From the NCBI GenBank assembly GCA_910574835.1, contig CAJTDE010000004.1, positions 146,912-210,911 on the forward strand: DNA of 64,000 bases. The letters are read 5' to 3'. The stretch is from Clostridia bacterium. Lineage in GTDB: Bacteria; Bacillota; Clostridia; Lachnospirales; Lachnospiraceae. Shown one piece after another: positions 16,343-24,764 of this stretch. Position 1 is the stretch's first letter, and each line of letters opens with the position of its first letter. The position numbers were made by a program, and so were the translations under genes. Under the pieces are notes generated by a model. It was given only the letters and a program-made list of their open reading frames with translations. It did no database searches and was not told the DNA's origin.

Positions 16343-18235
16343 TCAATACGCCGGAACACCATACCCATATATAGAATCACTGCCCATGCTGTAACTTCTC
16401 CTGGCACAAATATCGCCGCTGTTTCCCTCTATGGTATTCACAACGCCATTCGTCACGCTCTCCACAATCCCCACATGGTCGATTGTCCCGTCATTCCCCC
16501 AGTCAAAGAAAATAATGTCCCCTGCTGCCGGGACATAGCTTGCGTCCTGGAACTGCCCACGGGCATGGAACCAGTCCACACCGTCCGAACACAAGGAGAA
16601 TTTCGGTATCACGCCGCTTTCCAGATAGCCGCACTGCTCTGCACACCACGACACAAAGCAGGCGCACCATTCCACCCTGCTGTCAAACCCGTACCAGCTC
16701 CAGTAGGTGTCACCGCTGTTGCCTTCCTGCGTCAAAGCCACCTGCACGATTGCCTGGCTTCCGGTTCCAGTGGGGATTCTGCCGAAAATATAATACTGGA
16801 GTACATGGGGGACATACTGCTTATCCCCGTAACTGCCCCAGCCCATCCTCTCCGCCATCCTATCCGAAAACTCTGCGGCATTGGCGGCGGTGTATCCCCC
16901 ATAGTTGCTTTGCGCCCATGCGATATAGCCATTCCCAAAGTTGTATCCCTGCAACGCCAGCCTGATATGCTCCATGTCCACCGGATTTTCCACCCCTGCG
17001 CTTTGCAGGCAGTCTTTCAGTGCCTGTACGCCGCACTCAATAGAATATTCCGGATTGGTGATTCCATTCGGCTCTCTTGGGTATCTGGTATTGTAGCCGC
17101 TCTCGGAGCTTTGCATGGGATCGCTGCCCCGCCCGCCGCTCTCCTGCATCATCACCGCCTTAATCAGCTCCACATATTCCTCAATGCCATACTGCTTCGC
17201 ATAAATGCGGATGACTGGCTCATAGGCTTCCACCTCCGCACTGACCGGGCTTACCGTGCTGGAATTGCCGCCGCCCACCATGCAGAGGATTCCGCCGAAC
17301 AGAAGGACGATGATTAAGATAAGGACGGCCACCCAGCCCCCTGCAGCAATGGCGGATATGAGTGCTTTTGTCCCGGCTATGATTGCTTTTACTGCGCTTG
17401 CTGTGGCTTTTGCCGCTGCCTTCACTGCCTGTTCCGCCGCCCTTGCCGCCTGTCTTGCTGCCCGTGCTGTTTTTTCCGCTGTCTTTACGGACGCTTTCGC
17501 CGCTGCTTTTGCGGTCTTTGCCGCCTCCTTTGTGGTTTTTACAGTTTTCTCTGCGGTCTGCTCTGCGGTTTTCACGGATTTTGCGGCAGATTTGATTGTC
17601 CCTTTCCCGGTATTCTTCACGGTCTGCCCCGTTTTCCCTGCGGTCTTGACCGTTTTTTCGCCCCGGTCTAGGGTTTTAATCGTCTGCTTGGGAAGTTCCC
17701 GGATTTGTGACGTCTGCTGTCTGGCATTTTGCTGTGAGATTCTCTGCTGTGACGCCCTCTGCATGGCTCTCTGCCCTGCGGCTTTCTTCTGCGCCGCCTG
17801 TTTTGCCGCCTGCTCCTGCGCCTTTTTTATCATCTGCTCTTTCGGCTGGTAAGGCTCTCCCCTGCCTGACGGTACGGAAGGCCGGGGAGATTGGGAAGGC
17901 TCCCCGTGTGTGGTACTTCTCCCCTCACGGACTGCCTCTCTGGTTGCTTTTGTTTCTTTGGAAATCCGGTGTTTTTCCTTTGCCTTATCCACAAGCCTGC
18001 CGCCCTGCTTTCTCGCCTGATGTGCGGCTTCATGGGCGGCTCGGTCGGCTCCCCGCTCCGTTTTATCCTCGGCATATTCCGTGGGGGAAGCATACCTCTT
18101 TTCCTGCGGCTGTGCTTTTTCCACGGTTTCCTTTGTGCGGACATAGGCACGTTTCACACGTTCCATGCCCGTCACGGTCTTGTCCAGTGCCTTTACATCC
18201 TTATGGACTTGGCGTGTCTTAATTTCTTTGCTCAT
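16343..18235 (-). CDS. Bifunctional cell-wall hydrolase: lysozyme-like plus CHAP domain
   Basis: 630 residues. Order: a basic, Ala/Lys/Thr/Gln-rich region (1-290) with many KTAEKT/KTAK repeats; one membrane segment (about 295-320, LILIIVLLFGGILCMVGG); a lysozyme-like transglycosylase domain (about 335-475, catalytic Glu in VMMQESGG); and a C-terminal CHAP amidase/endopeptidase (about 495-630, Cys in EWCACFVSW, His in DHVGIVES). This corresponds to Orf14/VirB1 proteins of Tn916-like ICEs, which open peptidoglycan for the mating channel. Last gene of the conjugation operon. The long cytoplasmic repeat region is unusually extended compared with Orf14. Confidence 0.9.
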   Translation of the reverse strand: MSKEIKTRQVHKDVKALDKTVTGMERVKRAYVRTKETVEKAQPQEKRYASPTEYAEDKTERGADRAAHEAAHQARKQGGRLVDKAKEKHRISKETKATREAVREGRSTTHGEPSQSPRPSVPSGRGEPYQPKEQMIKKAQEQAAKQAAQKKAAGQRAMQRASQQRISQQNARQQTSQIRELPKQTIKTLDRGEKTVKTAGKTGQTVKNTGKGTIKSAAKSVKTAEQTAEKTVKTTKEAAKTAKAAAKASVKTAEKTARAARQAARAAEQAVKAAAKATASAVKAIIAGTKALISAIAAGGWVAVLILIIVLLFGGILCMVGGGNSSTVSPVSAEVEAYEPVIRIYAKQYGIEEYVELIKAVMMQESGGRGSDPMQSSESGYNTRYPREPNGITNPEYSIECGVQALKDCLQSAGVENPVDMEHIRLALQGYNFGNGYIAWAQSNYGGYTAANAAEFSDRMAERMGWGSYGDKQYVPHVLQYYIFGRIPTGTGSQAIVQVALTQEGNSGDTYWSWYGFDSRVEWCACFVSWCAEQCGYLESGVIPKFSLCSDGVDWFHARGQFQDASYVPAAGDIIFFDWGNDGTIDHVGIVESVTNGVVNTIEGNSGDICARRSYSMGSDSIYGYGVPAY

Positions 18236-18265
18236 CGCCCGCCCTCCTTTTGGATAAACCTTCCA

Positions 18266-19060
18266 TTACTCCGCAATCTTTTTCGCCACTACCACAAGCC
18301 GCCCGTTTGTCCGGGAATACTCGCACGTGGAAAGCGTAATCAATTTGTCCCCGTATTCGGCGGTCACTCCCGTGTCATAGAGGGATAACGCTTTGCACTC
18401 ATCCACATATGCCTGAAAATCTTCCTCGGTTTCCGCATTGGCGAACAGATAATACTTGAATCCCGTATCGTCGTATACCGTGGTCTTAAATACTGCAATC
18501 ACTTCATAGTCCGCTGTTTTCGTGAGCGTGTCAAAGTGGATAGTTTTGTGTCCCTCGTAAAATTTCCGGCTCTCATAGCCCATCAATCCGGTAAACATTG
18601 TGCCGTTTTTCATGTGGTGTCCGTAAATAATCACGTTGTCGCTGGGTTCAAAGGGATTGCAATGCTCCGCAATATAAGGCACCCCGTATGCGCTGTATTC
18701 CTTTTCAAAGCTGCGCTTCAGGTAGAAGTCGGGATTGTCCGGCGTGAACATCACCGGATAGTTGATGTTTGTCCCATCAATGGAAATCCACCCCGCCATA
18801 TCGTTGTTCTGGTTGAAAAGCTCCTGATATTTGGCAAGCGGGGACTGGTTTTCTCCCTCTGCCATATCCTCCGGCGTTTCTTCGGTTTCCCCGGTTTCTT
18901 CCGATTCCTCCGCCTGCTCCACAATCTCCGCCAACTGTGCAAACTCATTGGTTGACCTCCCTGCGCTGGCATAATGGGTGATGACCTGAAACATGGATAT
19001 ACAGAAAAGCAGGGTACAGAGCGCCGCCCCTGCGGTATAGATATAAAATTTTTTCTTCAT
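18266..19060 (-). CDS. Class B sortase
   Basis: 264 residues with an N-terminal membrane anchor (about 8-30) followed by an acidic Glu/Thr-rich spacer. The catalytic residues are visible: His in IIYGHHMKNGTMF, Cys in ITLSTCEYS and Arg in SRTNGRLVVVA, the class B (SrtB) pattern. It fixes surface proteins to peptidoglycan from the outer side of the membrane. The obvious substrate is the TPKTGD-ended adhesin encoded in the same element. GGAGG precedes the ATG. Confidence 0.92.
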   Translation of the reverse strand: MKKKFYIYTAGAALCTLLFCISMFQVITHYASAGRSTNEFAQLAEIVEQAEESEETGETEETPEDMAEGENQSPLAKYQELFNQNNDMAGWISIDGTNINYPVMFTPDNPDFYLKRSFEKEYSAYGVPYIAEHCNPFEPSDNVIIYGHHMKNGTMFTGLMGYESRKFYEGHKTIHFDTLTKTADYEVIAVFKTTVYDDTGFKYYLFANAETEEDFQAYVDECKALSLYDTGVTAEYGDKLITLSTCEYSRTNGRLVVVAKKIAE

Positions 19061-19158
19061 TCAAAAATCCTCCATAAAGTCCCGGCAAAACGCTTTTCTT
19101 TGGCATTTTGCCGGATGTTTTCATAAAAATAACAGGCGTTGCGCCTGCGTGTCACTGG

Positions 19159-19926
19159 TTACCTTGCCTGTTCTTTGGCTGGCTGTATTTTCTGGCTTTC
19201 GTTCCTCCCTCTTTTTATCTGCCTTAGCTCCGCTTTCACCGATGGCTTTTTATCCTCTCCCCGGCAAAACTGCTCCATCCGCTTCTGTGCGTTCCCCGCC
19301 GCTTTTTCCATTGCGGCGAATGACCTGCCGAAAGACAGAAATGCTTTCTGGATTTTCGCAAGGACGCCTTTATCCCCTTTCGGCTCTGTCGGCTCTTTGG
19401 TACGCCTGCCGATCAACGCCCGCCCCGCATTTTTCGTATGCTGCGCCGCCTTATTCAGCTCGCTGCCGACAATGCCGATTTTTGCCGCATTCCGCTCCAT
19501 GCTTTCCATGCCGCTGTGCAGGCTTTCTTTTAAGGCAGACAGGGCGGTGGGGATTTTCATGGCGGATACTGCCCTCCGCAATGCGTCCACGCCTTTCTCC
19601 TTAAAATCATGCACCGCATTTTTCGCAGAACGGACAAGGTTTGTCTTTACAAGGGCAATCTGGCCGCCAATTTCCTGCACTTTGCCCTCTGCGCTGTCCA
19701 GAAGGCGGGCGGCAGTCGCCTTTATCCCCCTGTCCTGAATCTGCTCCAACTGCCCCCGCACCTCTTTTAATTCTTTCATTACCTGCCCGAACTGGCTTTC
19801 CATGCCTTCCAGATAATTGACAAGGGTTTCCACTTCCTGACGCTCTTTTTTCAGCCCGTTCCCTTCCAGAACCTGAAACAGCTCCCGGATTTCCGGCTGT
19901 TCCCTTAACGCAACCGCCGCTTCCAT
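19159..19926 (-). CDS. Conjugation-operon coiled-coil protein (DUF6674-like)
   Basis: 255 residues, highly helical and charged, no signal peptide or membrane segment. The Leu/Glu heptad pattern from about 20 to 110 (LVNYLEGMESQFGQVMKELK and onward) suggests a coiled coil, and the C-terminus is basic. I recall similar proteins annotated DUF6674 in Lachnospiraceae ICEs; this label is tentative. It lies between the sortase and a DUF6075 gene in the transfer operon, 2 bp from the latter. A role in the transfer machine is inferred from position only. Confidence 0.6.
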   Translation of the reverse strand: MEAAVALREQPEIRELFQVLEGNGLKKERQEVETLVNYLEGMESQFGQVMKELKEVRGQLEQIQDRGIKATAARLLDSAEGKVQEIGGQIALVKTNLVRSAKNAVHDFKEKGVDALRRAVSAMKIPTALSALKESLHSGMESMERNAAKIGIVGSELNKAAQHTKNAGRALIGRRTKEPTEPKGDKGVLAKIQKAFLSFGRSFAAMEKAAGNAQKRMEQFCRGEDKKPSVKAELRQIKRGRNESQKIQPAKEQAR

Positions 19927-19928
19927 GC

Positions 19929-20345
19929 TTAACGCCCTCCTCTCTCTGCACTGTCTGCCCTTGTCTTAACTGCGGGTAAGTCCCTGCAATATTCGGGATA
20001 CCGCATTTTTATGGCTTCGTAAAAATAGGGCGCATAGCCGCAGTCAAAGATTTCATAGGGCGTTGACATCCGCTCGTCCCCCTGCTCCGCATAACCGTTC
20101 CAGAGGTTGAAAGCAAGACGGGTAAGCCGCACCGTCCCTCCCGTCTGCCACCCCTCATGCAGTCCCTCCGGCCTGATGCAGTCCTGCTTAAAGTCAAACA
20201 TCCTGCCCACGTTGTTCCTGGCCGTGTCGGAAATACCCACGCAGTAGAAAAAGGCACGGTGATAGCAGTCCGTATTGCCGCATTTATGCAGCATGGTGAA
20301 AAAGAAATTTTCATGCTCTTTTGAAGCAAACCTGATTTCTGACAT
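19929..20345 (-). CDS. DUF6075 family protein
   Basis: 138 residues. The segments FASKEHENFFFTMLHKCGN, YCVGISDTARNNVGRMFDF and LTRLAFNLWNGY are characteristic of DUF6075, common in Clostridial ICEs and of unknown function. Cytoplasmic by sequence. It follows a terminator-like hairpin after the VirB4 gene and precedes the coiled-coil protein. Confidence 0.75.
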   Translation of the reverse strand: MSEIRFASKEHENFFFTMLHKCGNTDCYHRAFFYCVGISDTARNNVGRMFDFKQDCIRPEGLHEGWQTGGTVRLTRLAFNLWNGYAEQGDERMSTPYEIFDCGYAPYFYEAIKMRYPEYCRDLPAVKTRADSAERGGR

Positions 20346-20360
20346 TCTAATCCCTCCATA

Positions 20361-20407
20361 GAAAAAGGCGGCTCTCCAACAGATATTCCACTGTTTAAAA
20401 GCCGCCT
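20361..20407 (-). terminator. Hairpin downstream of the VirB4 gene
   Basis: On the minus strand AGGCGGCT pairs with AGCCGCCT (26-base loop) and is followed by TTTTTC. It stands inside the transfer operon, between VirB4 and DUF6075. It may be a partial terminator that lowers expression of the last four genes. Confidence 0.6.
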
Positions 20408-20438
20408 GAATATTTTTATCTGTCCCGGTTATGAATTT

Positions 20439-22775
20439 TTACCTGCTCCGGTTTGCACTGTCCTCGCCCGGTTTTGTTGTCATCAGTCTGTAAAGGCGGG
20501 TATTCTTCGGGAATTTATTGGTAAACGGCACAAGGGAACTTCCATATTTAATCAAGCCGCACCCTGCGTCCGCATTGGTGATATAGCTCATCTGCTCGTT
20601 TGAGATATTCAGCAAATCCGCAAGTTTCTGTCTGTCGGACGCCGCCTGGTTCAGCATAACGATATACTCGCTGTTGGATAACATCGTGCTGGCAAGGACA
20701 GAATCTAACAGGTACTCCACGTTCTGCGTAATGGCGTTGGGGAACGCATTTCTTTTCCGGAACCGCCTCCATGCAGAATTGAAAAAGGCTCCTGAATACT
20801 CGTTTTCAAACACCACATGAAACTCGTCCAGAAAGATATGGGTACGTTTCCCCTTTTTCCAGTTTTCCGTGACACGGTTTAACATGGCGTCCGTAATAAC
20901 CAAAAGCCCCATTGTTTTCAGCTGTTTCCCTAAGTCCATGATGTCATAGACAATCATGCGGTTATTTATATCCACGTTGCTCTCATGGGCAAATGCGTCA
21001 AGACTTCCGCTGGTGAAAAGCTCCAACGCCAGCGCAAGGTCTTTCGCCTCCCGCTCCGGCTGCTCCAGCATTTTCTCCCGGAGCCTGCACAAAGTCGGCA
21101 CGTTGCCGCCTGCCTGATAATCTTCGTAAACTGCGGCGGTACAGCGGTCAATAATGGATTTCTCCTTTGCGCTGACACCTTTTTTGTCAAGCTGTTCAAA
21201 CAGGGACAGCACAAACTCGGACTTGTCAATGACCGGGTTCCCGCCATCGCCATACCCCTCCACCATGTCCATCGCATTGATGTGGTCACGGCTCCCCGCC
21301 GCAATACGGATGACTTCGCCGCCCATCGCTTCAATCAGGGAGCCGTACTCTCGTTCGGGATCGCATATGAGAATATCGTCCCCGGTGGCAAGGGCAAGGA
21401 ACACAATCAGCATTTTTGCGCTGAAGGATTTGCCGCTCCCCGGCACTCCTAACAGGAAGGAATTAGGATTCAGCAGCTTCGCTTTGTTGCACATGATAAG
21501 GTTATGGGAGATTGCGTTCTCCCCGCAGTAAATGCCGCCCTCGTCCATGATTTCCTGCACCCGGAAGGGCATCAGCACCGCAAGGCTCTCCGTGGTAAGT
21601 GTCCGAAGCGCATTGATTTTCCGGTGTCCGATGGGCAGGGCGGTATTCAGGCCGTCCATCTGCTGGTATTTCAGGGTGGAAAACTGGCATAAATGCTTTC
21701 TTGCCACGGTCAATATCGTATCCGTGTCTGCGTCAAGCTGCTCTTTTGTGTCGGCGGTATGCACCAGCGTCAAGACTGCAAACATCATCCGCTGGTCACG
21801 GGTGGTTAAATCGTCCAGAAACTCCTTGCTCTCCTTCCTCTGCTGCTCCATGTCATAGGGGACGACTGCGGAGAAATTGTTGTTGGCATTTTGTTTCCTC
21901 TGCCAGTTGGTGATGTTGGTTTCCACGCCCAAAAGACGGTTTTCCACCTCCCGTACCGCTTCATCCGTGGGGATAGGGATTACGTCAATGCTCATCATCA
22001 GGTTGCGGCTCAAATCCGTAAGCTCCGCAATCATGTTGTCTTTGATATAGGACGCATACTCTCTGAGGAAAAGCACACGCCCGTAACGGTTCCCCATGCG
22101 GAAATGGTCTTTTTCAAACTCAAGGCTGTCCGGACAGATAAAGTCCTTAAAGCTATGCCCTTTTTTCATGGTTTCCGGCAAATCAAACCGGAAGCTGGTT
22201 TCCTCCCCGGTACGGTAGAAGTCATGCAACGCCCGCAGTTTATCCGTTGCGTCCATCTCCACGCATTTGGAGCCTAACCGTGAAAAATGGCTGATTAAAT
22301 CCGTGCCGATACGGGCAAAATACGTCCTCGCCTCCTCGATGGATTTTTTATAGACGGATACCGTCACATACTTTTCCTGCACAATGCTGTTGGCTCCCGT
22401 GGCTTTCTCTAAGAGCATGGCATTGTACTCTTTCCGGTATAAATCAAGGCCGTCCTCCTGCATGGGAATTAAGATTGCCTTCTCAAAATCCTGCTTGTTC
22501 AGGCGGCGGTTGTTGATGGTGATTTTCGTGGTTGCGCCGCTGTCAAAGGAATTAAGAAGCTCGCTGTACTCAAGGAACATGGCTTCCTTGTCCTCCCGGC
22601 TCGCCACCGCATAGTTGATGTCCACAAATTTATAGGTTCTGGCAAATTTGTTCCGCCCGATCTGGAATATCCCGTCCGGCCATATTACCTGGATGGGGAT
22701 TGCCTGCTGGACGCCTTTGGGGATGACAAATTTCTCCTTGTCCTGCTTGAAAATATTGCTCAATGTCTTAATCAT
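20439..22775 (-). CDS. VirB4-like conjugal transfer ATPase (CD1110 type)
   Basis: 778 residues, the large ATPase that energises the Gram-positive type IV secretion channel from the cytoplasmic face. Walker A is LLGVPGSGKSFSAK (near 440), Walker B is HIFLDEFHVVFEN (near 650), and the N-terminal domain of VirB4/TraE type fills residues 1-400. The ATG was chosen because it overlaps the end of the PrgI gene as ATGATTAA with GGGAGGAG upstream; the longer frame begins inside PrgI without a site. Gene pairing PrgI-VirB4 is the rule in these elements. Confidence 0.94.
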   Translation of the reverse strand: MIKTLSNIFKQDKEKFVIPKGVQQAIPIQVIWPDGIFQIGRNKFARTYKFVDINYAVASREDKEAMFLEYSELLNSFDSGATTKITINNRRLNKQDFEKAILIPMQEDGLDLYRKEYNAMLLEKATGANSIVQEKYVTVSVYKKSIEEARTYFARIGTDLISHFSRLGSKCVEMDATDKLRALHDFYRTGEETSFRFDLPETMKKGHSFKDFICPDSLEFEKDHFRMGNRYGRVLFLREYASYIKDNMIAELTDLSRNLMMSIDVIPIPTDEAVREVENRLLGVETNITNWQRKQNANNNFSAVVPYDMEQQRKESKEFLDDLTTRDQRMMFAVLTLVHTADTKEQLDADTDTILTVARKHLCQFSTLKYQQMDGLNTALPIGHRKINALRTLTTESLAVLMPFRVQEIMDEGGIYCGENAISHNLIMCNKAKLLNPNSFLLGVPGSGKSFSAKMLIVFLALATGDDILICDPEREYGSLIEAMGGEVIRIAAGSRDHINAMDMVEGYGDGGNPVIDKSEFVLSLFEQLDKKGVSAKEKSIIDRCTAAVYEDYQAGGNVPTLCRLREKMLEQPEREAKDLALALELFTSGSLDAFAHESNVDINNRMIVYDIMDLGKQLKTMGLLVITDAMLNRVTENWKKGKRTHIFLDEFHVVFENEYSGAFFNSAWRRFRKRNAFPNAITQNVEYLLDSVLASTMLSNSEYIVMLNQAASDRQKLADLLNISNEQMSYITNADAGCGLIKYGSSLVPFTNKFPKNTRLYRLMTTKPGEDSANRSR

Positions 22776-23133
22776 TCCGTTTCCGCTCCTCCCTTTCATG
22801 GTTCTCAATGCACGGCTTCACTGCTTCGTAATAGATGTTTTCCGGGTTAAACAGCAGGCGTTTCGGGATAAGGAACTCCGATTTTATCCACGCCCACAAA
22901 AACTGCTCTGCGTTCATCCCGTGGTAGCGGATAAAGCCTAACGCCGCAAAGGGAGCCGCCCCCAAAACGCACATCCAGCTCACGGTTTCCGTCCCCACAT
23001 AAGGACTGAGCAAAAAATAAAGCCCGACGGCAACGCCGCAGGCTAAGACAGAAAAAATGAACTGCCGCATGGACAGCCCGAAAAACATGGATTCCGTGTA
23101 ATTACGGATTTCCCGGTTTATTTTTACTTCCAA
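22768..23133 (-). CDS. PrgI family protein (conjugation membrane subunit)
   Basis: 121 residues with two membrane segments (about 25-42 and 48-70) between charged ends, and the PrgI/VirB3-like pattern EVKINREIRNYTESMFFGLS at the N-terminus. It is the usual small partner encoded just before VirB4 and is thought to anchor that ATPase at the membrane. It overlaps the VirB4 start by 8 bp. Confidence 0.88.
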   Translation of the reverse strand: MEVKINREIRNYTESMFFGLSMRQFIFSVLACGVAVGLYFLLSPYVGTETVSWMCVLGAAPFAALGFIRYHGMNAEQFLWAWIKSEFLIPKRLLFNPENIYYEAVKPCIENHEREERKRND

Positions 23134-23145
23134 ATTTCTCGCCTC

Positions 23146-23355
23146 CTATCGTTCCATCCCGCACGTCCGTTTCGGCGGTTTCCTTTGGGGCAGGTAGGGT
23201 ATAAATTCCTCCTCCCCCGTGATAATACTGAACTCCGCCCGCAGGATGGGGTGTGTTTCCAGTTTCTGATACTCCCGGATCAACTCAAGCGCACTTTCCC
23301 TTGTGGCAGTGCTTGCCTGCTGTGTCCCGTCTTTAAAAATATAACACCGTTTCAT
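23146..23355 (-). CDS. Small hypothetical protein between VirB6 and PrgI genes
   Basis: 69 residues, not recognised; charged, with a Pro/Lys-rich C-terminus (YLPQRKPPKRTCGMER) and no membrane segment. Tight spacing (12 bp each side) within the transfer operon and a good frame support it as real. Its role is unknown. Confidence 0.62.
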   Translation of the reverse strand: MKRCYIFKDGTQQASTATRESALELIREYQKLETHPILRAEFSIITGEEEFIPYLPQRKPPKRTCGMER

Positions 23356-23366
23356 TCTGTTCCCCC

Positions 23367-24206
23367 TTATAATCCCATCATCTCACGCACAACCCGGTCT
23401 GCCATCTTCACTGCCCCTACAAGCACGAGCATATTGAAAATCAGCTCCCCGATATAGCTCCACACCATTGTGACTGCCGCCGCATCCGGATCGACTGCGG
23501 GCGGGGACGCCGCAAACAGCGAAAATATGATGCAGGCAAGCACGATAATCGCCCCTTCTAAGCACACCGCCGCATAGGACTTGATAAAACTTTTCCCTAC
23601 GTTCTGTGACGGCTCCCCGGCAAAAGTCGATAAGGGAATGGGCGCAATCGCTGTGTAAAGGTACAGACGGAAAAACCGCCCGTACACGCTCATTATCATA
23701 ATAAAGCTCAACACCGTGATAAACAGCCCGCCGATTAACGTCACCGCCCACAAGGGGATACTCTCGAAAAAGCCGCAGTCCTCCACCGCCTCCACAATCT
23801 CATTTGGCAATACGGTCTGCTGTGCGGCTCCAAAGCCTGCGGTTCGCATAATCGTGCTGACTATCCCCTGCACGATATTGAATAACGCCATCATCAGCTC
23901 CAGCCCGTGGGATATGACGCCTTTTGCTATGGCAAAGCGGACAAACAGCTTTAATGCGTGTTCCGGCTTTTTCACTTCCACAAAGCTGCCGCACGTCTTT
24001 ACCACGCCGACAACAAAGAACAGCACCAAAAGGGCATAGGCTACCGCCTGCAACGCCCCGTGGATGTTCACAATCGCACTCCAGATTCCCCCTCCCTTAA
24101 ACTGTTCCGGGGACTGCGTGAGAAGCTGCCATATCTCCGCCAGTTTCTCATTCCATGTTTCCAGTGCATTGACTAAGTTCTGCACTACCCAGTTATCTGA
24201 ATCCAC
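23367..24206 (-). CDS. VirB6/TrbL-like polytopic conjugation protein
   Basis: 279 residues with five or six hydrophobic segments (from about 45, e.g. ALQAVAYALLVLFFVVGVV; WAVTLIGGLFITVLSFIMI; AIIVLACIIFSLF) and the conserved SFIKSYAAVCLEG region typical of the TrbL/VirB6 inner-membrane channel component. It lies between the Maff2 pilin-like gene and PrgI, as in related ICEs. Confidence 0.86.
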   Translation of the reverse strand: MDSDNWVVQNLVNALETWNEKLAEIWQLLTQSPEQFKGGGIWSAIVNIHGALQAVAYALLVLFFVVGVVKTCGSFVEVKKPEHALKLFVRFAIAKGVISHGLELMMALFNIVQGIVSTIMRTAGFGAAQQTVLPNEIVEAVEDCGFFESIPLWAVTLIGGLFITVLSFIMIMSVYGRFFRLYLYTAIAPIPLSTFAGEPSQNVGKSFIKSYAAVCLEGAIIVLACIIFSLFAASPPAVDPDAAAVTMVWSYIGELIFNMLVLVGAVKMADRVVREMMGL

Positions 24207-24231
24207 TCATTTCACCTCGCTTCTGGATTTT

Positions 24232-24263
24232 GCAGAGGGGCCTGCCAAAGCCTGCCCCTCTGC
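24232..24263 (-). repeat. Hairpin in the gap between Maff2 and VirB6 genes
   Basis: GCAGAGGGG (24232-24240) and CCCCTCTGC (24255-24263) form a 9-bp stem. No T run follows on the minus strand, so it is better seen as an mRNA-stabilising or processing hairpin after the pilin-like gene than as a terminator. Confidence 0.55.
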
Positions 24264-24299
24264 CATTGCTCTTTTTACATGGTTTCCCGGCAGCCTCCA

Positions 24300-24644
24300 T
24301 CAGCCAGTGATAAGGGTTAAGATTTCCTTTGCAAAGGTAATGATGACGCCGCCCGCAAGGGTTAAGAACCCGTTGGAACGCTGGCTCGGATCGTGGGACT
24401 GCAAGGACAATCCCACCTGCACAATGCCCCAGCCCAACAGAATCAATCCGACTGCACGGATTAAGCCGAAAATAAAATCAGACAGGTTGTTGATGACCGT
24501 AAGCGGATCACCCGCCGCATACACCGTCGTTGCCCCGGCTGTCATCATAAGCACCAGTGCGGCATACACTGCCATCGCCCTTTTTGTCTTTCTGCCCATC
24601 GGCTGTCTGCTGGTTTCCTTGCTGTTCTCGTTTTTCTTCATCAT
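24300..24644 (-). CDS. Maff2 family pilin-like protein (VirB2-like)
   Basis: 114 residues. A basic N-terminus, a hydrophobic stretch (AMAVYAALVLMMTAGATTVYA) ending at a likely signal-peptidase site after VYAA, then the short mature part with two membrane segments (NLSDFIFGLIRAVGLILLGW; FLTLAGGVIITFAKEILTLI). This is the Maff2 family, whose layout is that of VirB2-type pilins. Placed just before the VirB6-like gene. Confidence 0.87.
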   Translation of the reverse strand: MMKKNENSKETSRQPMGRKTKRAMAVYAALVLMMTAGATTVYAAGDPLTVINNLSDFIFGLIRAVGLILLGWGIVQVGLSLQSHDPSQRSNGFLTLAGGVIITFAKEILTLITG

Positions 24645-24764
24645 TGTTCTGTTTCCTCCTTGTTTTGAGATTGGTTTTTAATCAGTTGCGCCCCGGCGTA
24701 ACTGGCGTCGATTTCACCGCTTGCGTTCCTCTGTGAAATCGTGCGCCTCTGCCAGAGGCTTGTT

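Noticed and set aside
17000..18235. Long plus-strand open frames opposite the wall hydrolase and other GC-rich core genes
   Set aside because: They mirror minus-strand genes with strong codon bias and show repetitive, signal-free products.
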